A stretch of DNA of 10,759 nt from Eubacteriales Family XIII. Incertae Sedis bacterium. Lineage in GTDB: Bacteria; Bacillota; Clostridia; Peptostreptococcales; Anaerovoracaceae. The notes beneath the pieces were generated by a model. That model ran no database searches. It was not told the origin of the DNA and saw only the letters and a program-made list of their open reading frames with translations. Below, piece by piece: positions 1 to 4,752 of the stretch; position 1 is the stretch's first letter; every line of letters starts with the position of its first letter. The DNA is taken from positions 1-10,759 of the forward strand of contig JAITNA010000020.1 of assembly GCA_031290715.1 (NCBI GenBank), in the 5' to 3' direction. The position numbers and the translations under genes were made by a program.

Positions 1-31
1 GTCGTTGGTTCGAGTCCAACAGGGGGAGCCA
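1..31 (+). tRNA. tRNA, 3' part only (possibly tRNA-Asn)
   Basis: The window opens inside a tRNA. Bases 4-20 form a 5-bp T-stem (GTTGG/CCAAC) closing a 7-base TTCGAGT loop. They are followed by a 7-base acceptor 3' strand (21-27, AGGGGGA), a G discriminator (28) and an encoded CCA (29-31). The anticodon lies outside the window, so identity cannot be read. A U1 partner for the last acceptor base plus a G discriminator fits tRNA-Asn best among common bacterial tRNAs; tRNA-Gln also has U1/G73 but usually a different acceptor stem. The tRNA 3' end is a classic integration target, and a recombinase gene follows within 500 bases. Confidence 0.85.
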
Positions 32-39
32 AACCGTTC

Positions 40-90
40 AAATCCGAACCCGCCGCCTCATCGGCGGCGGGTTCGGATTTGTTGTGTTTT
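40..90 (+). terminator. Intrinsic terminator of the tRNA transcript
   Basis: Bases 40-57 and 63-80 are perfect reverse complements, giving an 18-bp stem with a GC-rich core and a 5-base loop (58-62, TCATC). A T-rich stretch with a run of five T follows (81-90). It lies 9 bases after the tRNA CCA, the expected position for the terminator of a tRNA transcript. Confidence 0.85.
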
Positions 91-342
91 TGACGAATCA
101 GAATTGCGGACGTTGGCGAATCGCGGTATGCTGGCATAAACGATCCGTTCGCACGCGCGGGAAACAAAATGCGTGTTTCCGCGTGAAATCCGGCGCAATG
201 ACCTACAACCCGCCGCCGTCGCGTTTGCAAGCGCCGCCGGCGGGATTTTGGCGCTGGCGCGCGAATTTTGCGTCCAAACGGCGAAATGTACCAGAAGCGT
301 AGCCGCGACTTCAGAATATTTTCAAAAAAGGCGAAAAAGGAC

Positions 343-371
343 TTTACAAAGGCGGATAGCGGTGGTATGAT
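343..371 (+). promoter_or_regulatory. Sigma70-like promoter with no gene behind it
   Basis: TTTACA (343-348) and TATGAT (366-371) are separated by exactly 17 bases, a good match to a housekeeping promoter. The predicted start is near 378. No plus-strand coding sequence follows; transcription would run antisense into the 3' end of the recombinase gene. It may be chance, a small RNA promoter, or a remnant that once served a gene next to the tRNA. Confidence 0.35.
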
Positions 372-450
372 AGGCGAAATCGGGGGCGTATCCGCGCGGA
401 AAAATATTTTTTCGCGCAATTTCCGATAAATGTCAAGGCGCGGGTCGAAA

Positions 451-468
451 TGTAACCTTCTTGTAACC
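451..468. repeat. Direct repeat of TGTAACC, 11-bp period
   Basis: TGTAACC occurs at 451-457 and again at 462-468 with a 4-base spacer (TTCT), so the copies start one helical turn apart. The TGTAAC core is the same one found in the arms of the two dyads beside the recombinase start (1102-1129 and 1247-1274). It could be an accessory protein-binding site downstream of the recombinase gene. The repeat is short, so chance is possible. Confidence 0.35.
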
Positions 469-497
469 GCGGCGTGATATTGTGTACGCATGGCAGG

Positions 498-1070
498 TCA
501 GTTCAGCGCGAGATTCAGGTAGACCGCGTTCTTGTCGTCCTGGGTGACGCCGAGATAGCGCCGCGTGACGGCGAGGGAGCTGTGGTTGTAGATCTCCATG
601 ATGATCGCGGGGGAGACGCCGCCTTTCCACGCGAAGTAGCCGAACGTCTTGCGCAGCGAGTGGCAGGAGACGCGCGCCTGGAACGCGAGAGCCTCGGCGG
701 CGGCGCGGATGAGGCGGTACGCCTGAATGCGGCTGATCGCGCGACCTGTGCGGCGATTCTCCAGGAGAAATCCGCCCCGCTTGGCGGCGTGCGCGGCGAG
801 GGTGACGAGGGCGCGGACGGCGTTCTTGTTCAGGGCGACGGTTTTGCCTTTCCCGGTCTTTTTCTCGACGATGGAGACGCACTCGCGGACGCTCTCGCGG
901 TCGAAATCGTAGACATCATCCCACGTCAGGCGGAGCAGGTCGCTGATGCGCAGCGCGGTGTGGACGCCCATGACGACGAGGACGTGGTTGCGCAGCTCCC
1001 CGCGCCGCAGGAAATACGCCGCGAGCTCGCGCACCTGATGTTTATTCCGAATCGGTTCCGTAGCAGCCAT
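498..1070 (-). CDS. Minimal tyrosine recombinase (FimB/XerD catalytic domain)
   Basis: A 190-residue protein made almost entirely of the tyrosine recombinase catalytic domain. It cuts and rejoins DNA through a phosphotyrosine intermediate. The catalytic set is complete: Arg41 (TALRISDLLRL), a beta-hairpin Lys (Lys74 or Lys76), His137-x-x-Arg140 (CHSLRKTFGY), His163 (IYNHSS) and nucleophile Tyr172 (TRRYLG), with the usual 9-residue His-Tyr spacing. The N-terminal arm- and core-binding domains of phage integrases and XerC/D are absent, so the length resembles the FimB/FimE invertases (about 200 residues). The start is the first ATG of the domain, with GGGGG 10 bases upstream. Its 5' side carries two 28-bp dyads typical of recombinase sites and its 3' side faces a tRNA. 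It is visibly richer in GC than the nitrogenase-like genes. It could be a DNA invertase or a small island integrase; the neighbouring dyads favour the first. Confidence 0.9.
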   Translation of the reverse strand: MAATEPIRNKHQVRELAAYFLRRGELRNHVLVVMGVHTALRISDLLRLTWDDVYDFDRESVRECVSIVEKKTGKGKTVALNKNAVRALVTLAAHAAKRGGFLLENRRTGRAISRIQAYRLIRAAAEALAFQARVSCHSLRKTFGYFAWKGGVSPAIIMEIYNHSSLAVTRRYLGVTQDDKNAVYLNLALN

Positions 1071-1095
1071 TTTTAAGTACCCCCATCAATTTATT

Positions 1096-1135
1096 AAGCC
1101 CATGTAACATAGTATCTAATATGTTACATGGGCTT
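1096..1135. repeat. Left dyad: putative recombination site
   Basis: Bases 1096-1111 and 1120-1135 are perfect 16-bp inverted repeats around 8 bases. The inner 28 bp (1102-1129) form the part shared with the right dyad: arms 1102-1112 and 1119-1129, centre TATCTA at 1113-1118. The outer AAGCC/GGCTT extension is not shared. As RNA the palindrome would form a strong hairpin, but no clean U run follows on either strand, so I prefer a protein or recombinase site over a terminator. Confidence 0.6.
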
Positions 1136-1149
1136 TGTTTCGTTTGCAA
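1121..1149 (-). promoter_or_regulatory. Candidate promoter of the recombinase gene
   Basis: On the minus strand TTGCAA (1149-1144) and TAACAT (1126-1121) are separated by 17 bases; each matches four of six consensus bases. The -10 falls in the inner arm of the left dyad and the -35 in the bracketed segment, so both parts would move together if the segment inverted. In the orientation seen here transcription would run into the recombinase gene. Confidence 0.35.
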
Positions 1150-1190
1150 TCGCAAGGAACAATTCGCTTTTATTTTTCGTTCCTCCGCGC

Positions 1191-1219
1191 GCGGCTGGGT
1201 CTTCCAGCCGCCGTTTTTT
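1191..1219 (+). terminator. Plus-strand intrinsic terminator inside the putative invertible segment
   Basis: An 8-bp perfect GC-rich stem (1191-1198 with 1204-1211), a 5-base loop (GTCTT) and a run of six T at 1214-1219 make a standard intrinsic terminator. It works only on the plus strand; the opposite side has no T run. No plus-strand gene precedes it, so it seems placed to block transcription from the left into the signal-peptide frame at 1304. Confidence 0.7.
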
Positions 1220-1246
1220 CGCCTAAAATCAAGGGCGAATAGGTCG

Positions 1247-1274
1247 ATGTAACATTGTAGATATAATGTTACGT
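1247..1274. repeat. Right dyad: putative recombination site with an embedded TATAAT
   Basis: Arms 1247-1257 and 1264-1274 flank the centre TAGATA (1258-1263). The site matches the reversed left dyad at 23 of 28 positions. It also contains TATAAT at 1262-1267, 23 bases before the ribosome binding site of the plus-strand frame at 1304. No acceptable -35 lies at normal spacing, so a stand-alone promoter here is uncertain. The stop codon of the long minus-strand nitrogenase-like frame falls at its right edge. Confidence 0.55.
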
Positions 1275-2710
1275 CACGACCCAAAAAACAGGAGGTAAGA
1301 GCTATGCAAAAGGTCACGATGATGAAAATGGCGCGGAAAGGGGTCGCCCTGCTGCTGGCGGTCCTGCTCGTGATGTCCGCCGTCGCGTCCGCCGTGACGT
1401 CCGTTGCCGCCCATAGGTCTGCCACCGCCGCCGCGTCCGTCGCCCATAGATCTGCCGCCGCCGCGTCCGCCGTTCATAGGTCTGCCACCGCCTTGTCTAT
1501 CGGCTATTGACCTGTCGCCGCGTCCGCCATCCATAGGCCTGCCGCCGCGTCCGCTATCCATAGGCCTGCCGCCGCCGCGTCCGCCCCTCGCTTGCATACC
1601 GAGCAACAAATCGGGAGCGAATCCGGCAAGGATTTTACTGTCGGCTTCCCCGTTTATCATATGGCAAACGGGCGGGTCAACGCCTCTTTGCGTAATACGC
1701 TCCGCCCATTTCTTGTCCTGTACGGTAAAATCCGGCAAATCGACAAGCAGCGGTATCATTCCGAGTTCGGTAAGGTACGCGGCAATAGGCAGACCCGTTT
1801 CACCCCTCATACCCGTTAAGATGAACGTTTTTTCGCCGAATCTTTCGCGCATGCCCTCTTGCAGCAGGATTGCTTGTTTGCCGTCAAATTCGCCTTGCAG
1901 CTCAACACCCAATATTTCGCCGATTTCCGCATACGCGCCGCGCAAATCCTCGGGCGCGTACAACCCGCACATATCGACAAACGGAGTGCCGAATTCCTTT
2001 TTCATTCGCTCCGCCATTTGTATGGTTGATGAAGCTGCGACGATATTGAGCGCAGCGTCGGTCGCGGTTTCATATTTGCCGAGCGACGCTCCCTGACCTA
2101 TGAATCTCAGGCAGAATCCGCGCTTTTCGAGAACCGACGGAAGCTGCGATTGACCATCGCTGCCGCCGAGTATATTTATTACATACGGCCGTTTGGCTTT
2201 CGGTTCCATAAAACTCACCATAGCCTCAAAGGACTTCCAACTTCCCGCCGACGCGTCAACACATTTGAAGTTGCCCAGCATGACATAAGCGAGCTTCGCG
2301 CCAACGTTCCCCTTTGCCTCGCGGAGTATTGCGCCGACGTCCTCGCCGACGAGTTCCGGGACGCAGGTGACGGCGACGAGAATCGCCCGCGCACCGGCTT
2401 TGTCCATCTCTGCAATCGCGGCAATCAAACCATCGCGGCAACCGAAAACCACGTCGTTTGCGTCTAAGACGTAGCTCCGGTGCGACGTACCGCTACCCTC
2501 CGGCCTGTGTGCGGCGATGTCTGCGTACGTGCAGCATTCGGGAGTTCCAACGAGCAGCGTCGAAAGCCCGGCGACCTCGCCCGCGAAGCGCGTGGCCGTA
2601 TGCAGCGGGCAATGGTTTCCGGGTTGGGCGGCGGGAGTCAAAAAACGAATGCCCGTGTTGGATTTTAACTCAGACAGACGCTTGAGGTGAGCAATTTCAG
2701 TCATTCGCAT
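1274..2710 (-). CDS. NifD-like nitrogenase component-1 protein with replaced C-terminus
   Basis: Residues 1-371 belong to the nitrogenase component 1 (oxidoreductase) family, whose members take electrons from a NifH-like partner to reduce a bound substrate or cofactor. Candidate cluster cysteines sit where P-cluster-type ligands are expected: Cys34 (GNHCPLH), Cys59/Cys60 (TPECC) and Cys116 (TCVPELVGED). Cys91, Cys150 and Cys349 (DPPVCHMINGEAD) may also matter. The sequence resembles stand-alone group IV/VI nitrogenase-like proteins more than true NifD. Family-like sequence stops after FAPDLLLG near residue 371, roughly 40-60 residues early. It is followed by the RGG/RPM repeats (about 377-437) and a His/Gln-rich end that is antisense to a signal peptide. 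The start overlaps the NifH-like stop (ATG at 2710, alternative ATG at 2704), implying translational coupling. The long tail is probably not native, so function is doubtful. Confidence 0.7.
   Translation of the reverse strand: MRMTEIAHLKRLSELKSNTGIRFLTPAAQPGNHCPLHTATRFAGEVAGLSTLLVGTPECCTYADIAAHRPEGSGTSHRSYVLDANDVVFGCRDGLIAAIAEMDKAGARAILVAVTCVPELVGEDVGAILREAKGNVGAKLAYVMLGNFKCVDASAGSWKSFEAMVSFMEPKAKRPYVINILGGSDGQSQLPSVLEKRGFCLRFIGQGASLGKYETATDAALNIVAASSTIQMAERMKKEFGTPFVDMCGLYAPEDLRGAYAEIGEILGVELQGEFDGKQAILLQEGMRERFGEKTFILTGMRGETGLPIAAYLTELGMIPLLVDLPDFTVQDKKWAERITQRGVDPPVCHMINGEADSKILAGFAPDLLLGMQARGGRGGGRPMDSGRGGRPMDGGRGDRSIADRQGGGRPMNGGRGGGRSMGDGRGGGGRPMGGNGRHGGRDGGHHEQDRQQQGDPFPRHFHHRDLLHSSYLLFFGS
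1290..1295 (+). promoter_or_regulatory. Strong ribosome binding site for the 1304 frame
   Basis: A perfect AGGAGG lies 8 bases before the ATG at 1304. It is one of the best ribosome binding sites in the window, and it supports plus-strand translation even though the long minus-strand frame covers the same DNA. Confidence 0.7.
1304..1510 (+). CDS. Start of a secreted protein (signal peptide), apparently truncated
   Basis: A 68-residue frame preceded by a perfect AGGAGG. Residues 1-36 form a textbook signal peptide: basic N-region (K3, K8, R10, K11), hydrophobic core (residues 13-23, VALLLAVLLVM) and an A-x-A type end (SAVASAVTSVAA). After it come only three copies of an HRSA-T/A-AAAS repeat, then a TGA at 1508-1510. 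The rest of the frame is antisense to the nitrogenase-like gene and looks non-natural. The first ~110 bases therefore look like a real exported or surface protein whose body has been lost or swapped at the tandem repeat. The gene lies next to the putative invertible segment, in the position of a phase-varied target. The initiation signals convince me more than the short product does. Confidence 0.5.
   Translation: MQKVTMMKMARKGVALLLAVLLVMSAVASAVTSVAAHRSATAAASVAHRSAAAASAVHRSATALSIGY
1410..1590 (-). repeat. Six GC-rich tandem units (27-33 bp), R-P-M-x-x-G-R-G-G
   Basis: Six tandem units of 27-33 bp, all multiples of three. In the nitrogenase-like minus frame they read R-(P/S)-(M/I)-x-x-x-R-(G/Q)-G-type repeats of 9-11 residues, with synonymous AGG/AGA and GGC/GGT changes between copies. 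In the plus frame from 1304 the first three read HRSA-alanine repeats. The middle unit (about 1473-1510) is the most diverged and creates the plus-strand TGA. The DNA also resembles the GCC/GTCC-rich codons of the adjacent signal peptide, which makes this a likely recombination or misassembly point. Confidence 0.8.
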
Positions 2711-3452
2711 CGCCTTTCATCAAAAGCCCGGCAAGCTCGCGGTATTTCGCCGCCATTTCGCCCTCGGGGAACACTTCCGTTACGGTTTTGCCAAGCGCTT
2801 CAGCCTGCTGAACAACAGAATCACGCGGCAGACGGTATAAAATCGACGTTTCCATCTCCCTTGCCGCCGTCCCGACAAGCTCGTCCTCGTTTTCTATGCT
2901 TTTCGCGTTTAGTATCAGCCCTTTCAGCGTAGCATAGCCGCGCACACCGAAGCTCTTGACGGCGTACGCTATATTGCTTGCCGCGTAAAGCGACATCATC
3001 TCACCCGAAGTCACGATACACACTTCATCGGCATAGCCTCCGCGAATCGGCATCGCGAACCCGCCGCAGACGACGTCGCCCAAAACGTCGTACATCACGA
3101 CGTCGGGCTGATATACCTCAAATACGTTAAGCTCCTCAAGTTTTTCAAACGCGGTGATTATTCCGCGTCCGGCACAGCCCACGCCGGGTACCGGCCCGCC
3201 CGATTCCACGCATAATACGCCGCCCGAACCGACTGTTACAAGGTCGTCAAGCGTCGCATCGCCGTTCTTTCTCAACAAATCGAGTACCGTAGGTATGTTT
3301 ACGCCGCCCGTAAGATTGCGCGTAGAATCCGCTTTCGGGTCGCATCCGATTTGAAGAACCGTCAGCCCCGTTGCGGATAGAGCCGCCGATACGTTTGAAA
3401 CCGTAGTGGATTTGCCGATTCCGCCTTTCCCATAAAACGCTATCTTTTTTAT
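2697..3452 (-). CDS. NifH-like Fe protein (ATPase reductase), ATA at the expected start
   Basis: A 251-residue member of the NifH/BchL/CfbC Fe-protein family, a homodimeric ATPase that carries one [4Fe-4S] cluster and passes electrons to a component-1 partner. Seen directly: P-loop GKGGIGKST (residues 8-16), the CDPKADST segment (37-44), cluster ligands Cys93 (VGCAGRG, with the Arg that is ADP-ribosylated in some NifH) and Cys129 (VVCGGFAMPIR). Length is slightly short for NifH (about 270-290). The frame is open upstream of the P-loop, but the codon where the family starts (3452-3450, before KKIAFYGKGG) is ATA, not ATG, and no ATG, GTG or TTG precedes it in frame. The first conventional start (TTG at 3278) would remove the P-loop. 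ATA may be a start-destroying mutation, a rare start or a base error. The gene overlaps the NifD-like gene. Substrate unknown; CfbCD-like or group IV roles are possible. Confidence 0.75.
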   Translation of the reverse strand: MKKIAFYGKGGIGKSTTVSNVSAALSATGLTVLQIGCDPKADSTRNLTGGVNIPTVLDLLRKNGDATLDDLVTVGSGGVLCVESGGPVPGVGCAGRGIITAFEKLEELNVFEVYQPDVVMYDVLGDVVCGGFAMPIRGGYADEVCIVTSGEMMSLYAASNIAYAVKSFGVRGYATLKGLILNAKSIENEDELVGTAAREMETSILYRLPRDSVVQQAEALGKTVTEVFPEGEMAAKYRELAGLLMKGDAND

Positions 3453-3487
3453 TGTACACGCTCGCTTTCTTACAAATACTGATCTAT

Positions 3488-3516
3488 TTTATAGAGTCCC
3501 TGAGGGCACATCTAAA
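3488..3516 (-). promoter_or_regulatory. Candidate promoter for the nitrogenase-like pair
   Basis: Minus-strand TTTAGA (3516-3511) and TATAAA (3493-3488) are 17 bases apart, giving four and five consensus matches. A short palindrome, CCCTCAGGG, sits in the spacer and could be a repressor site. The predicted start is about 30 bases before the NifH-like frame. The MFS gene ends at 3526, so this would let the pair be transcribed apart from the transporter operon. Confidence 0.35.
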
Positions 3517-3525
3517 ATTCCCGCG

Positions 3526-4731
3526 CTATGTTTTTGCGGCTTTCTCGCCGACTTCGGGCAGAAGTACGGCGCAGAGCGCCATCAGTACGCATAGCAATGC
3601 GCAGACATAGAAAAGGATCCGGTAGTTGCTCCCGATAATGGGTACCAAAACAAACGTGGGGAGCAGGAAGCAGCCGATGTCATATTGTATTAATGCGGTA
3701 ATTCCGTTGGCGCTGCCCAAATACTCTGTGCCTATCTCGGGGAAGCGAGGCAACATCGCCATGAAGAAGGGCGCGCCCACACAGCTGAACAGTCCCGCAA
3801 GGGAAATCATGACCATGAGAGAGGAACCGTCAAATCTCCAAATCAGCAAGAAAAGCGCCGCCGCAATAATGTTCATCCAGATCAACATCGGGCGCATTTT
3901 GCCGATACGCATCTGGATAAAAGGTATGAAGACCGAGCCAAGCAGCGAAAACAGGTTGAGTAAAGACGAATAAAGGCCGGCTTGCGGCCCTATCATGCCC
4001 TTGCCTTGTATAAAGGCGACCGGCATCGTGCTGGAAACAGTATATATCAAACACATAAAGAGCATGACCCCGATAGCGGCCAACCAGAAATTTTTGACTC
4101 TGACCACATGTTTCACATACTTCAGCAATGGCTGACCGGGAAATGCGGGGGCATTTTTGGGGGCGTTGCGGCCGAATATCAGCCATCCGAACGCGCTGAT
4201 CAGTATAATGGAGCCGGATACCGACAGCGCCTGCACATAACCGCTATAAACAAAAGAAGTGGATTGCGCCACGAAAATGCCCAGCGCCGCGCCGGCGCAG
4301 TAAACGCCGAATGCGACGTTCATCTCCTTGCGGGGGAACCATGCGCCGATAATCTTGCCGGATATCGCCGTACCCCCGCCCAAAAAAGCGCCGACTAACA
4401 TGCTCAGCACGAAGAATAAAATGAAATCATGCGTAAATAATCTCATCAACGCGCCAAAGGCCGAAACGAAAGCCAGTACCACAATGATCTTTCTGGAGCC
4501 ATAGCGGTCAGCAAGCGCCCCGCCAAATATACCGAAGATCCCGGCTGTGATCGTATAGGAGAGGATCACGGCGGAATACTGCGTCGTGCTCAGCGCAAAA
4601 TCCTGCATGAACGGACCGGAGAAAACCGTCAGCTGGAATTGTGTGTAATTCACACTGATACTCGAAAGGCAGACCAACGAGAGCATCAAAAATCGATAGG
4701 GTGACTTTTTAAAAACGTAGTTTTCAGACAT
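3526..4731 (-). CDS. MFS transporter
   Basis: A 401-residue integral membrane protein with about twelve hydrophobic segments, the usual length for the major facilitator superfamily. The signature motif A is clear at residues 70-80 (GGALADRYGSR), between segments 2 and 3. The first helix begins near residue 12 and there is no signal peptide. The overall look is that of organic-anion or cyanate/oxalate-type importers (OFA/CynX-like), but no substrate can be read from sequence. It starts 21 bases after the amidohydrolase stop, with AGGAG upstream, so it is probably the last gene of the same operon. It may move the substrate or product of the amidohydrolase. Confidence 0.85.
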   Translation of the reverse strand: MSENYVFKKSPYRFLMLSLVCLSSISVNYTQFQLTVFSGPFMQDFALSTTQYSAVILSYTITAGIFGIFGGALADRYGSRKIIVVLAFVSAFGALMRLFTHDFILFFVLSMLVGAFLGGGTAISGKIIGAWFPRKEMNVAFGVYCAGAALGIFVAQSTSFVYSGYVQALSVSGSIILISAFGWLIFGRNAPKNAPAFPGQPLLKYVKHVVRVKNFWLAAIGVMLFMCLIYTVSSTMPVAFIQGKGMIGPQAGLYSSLLNLFSLLGSVFIPFIQMRIGKMRPMLIWMNIIAAALFLLIWRFDGSSLMVMISLAGLFSCVGAPFFMAMLPRFPEIGTEYLGSANGITALIQYDIGCFLLPTFVLVPIIGSNYRILFYVCALLCVLMALCAVLLPEVGEKAAKT

Positions 4732-4752
4732 AAGAATGATTGACTCCTAATA

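Larger units (their letters stand above)
91..497. other. Intergenic stretch without a convincing gene
   Basis: Open frames here are short, have poor initiation signals and encode basic, compositionally biased peptides that I do not believe. The stretch contains a plus-strand promoter-like sequence (343-371), an imperfect AT-cored hairpin (394-417: five GC pairs, one G-U pair, then four A-T pairs) and an 11-bp-period direct repeat of TGTAACC (451-468). The hairpin lies downstream of the recombinase stop codon and might weakly end that transcript, but it lacks a clear U tract on that strand. Confidence 0.5.
1102..1274. other. Putative invertible DNA segment (phase switch)
   Basis: Two 28-bp sites, 1102-1129 and 1247-1274, lie in inverted orientation around 117 bp (1130-1246). 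Each site has two 11-bp inverted arms of consensus AYGTAACATWN and a 6-bp centre. The centre reads TATCTA in the left site and TAGATA in the right site, so it is identical once one site is reversed. Overall 23 of 28 positions match. Tyrosine recombinases need exactly this: inverted arms around a short identical crossover region. The bracketed DNA carries a one-way terminator and a promoter-like sequence, lies between a FimB-sized recombinase and a secreted-protein start, and so has the layout of a fimS-type switch. The sites could instead be paired operators. Confidence 0.5.

Noticed and set aside
1..31. tRNA 3' end as the attachment site of an integrated island
   Set aside because: No second copy of the tRNA end is visible in the window, and the recombinase lacks the arm-binding domain usual in tRNA-targeting integrases; possible but unsupported.
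474..1076. A 200-residue plus-strand open frame opposite the recombinase
   Set aside because: The minus frame contains every catalytic residue of a tyrosine recombinase in order; the opposite frame shows no domain and is open only because of the GC-rich codon pattern.
1102..1129. NikR-type operator
   Set aside because: The NikR motif known to me from some bacteria has GTGTTAC and GTAACAC half-sites in the opposite order, so the match is only superficial.
1096..1135. Left dyad as an ordinary intrinsic terminator
   Set aside because: The stem is perfect but no proper T run follows on either strand, and its inner 28 bp recur in the right dyad, which has no terminator features at all.
1410..1590. 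CRISPR-like array
   Set aside because: Units are contiguous, of uneven 27-33 bp length and always in frame, with no unique spacers and no cas genes.
1404..2096. A 230-residue Pro-rich plus-strand frame
   Set aside because: Its Pro-rich start is the repeat read in another frame and the rest is antisense to clear component-1 sequence; no ribosome binding site.
3247..3459. GTG-started 70-residue frame at the head of the NifH-like gene
   Set aside because: It is out of frame with the P-loop and cluster cysteines; its peptide has no family resemblance.
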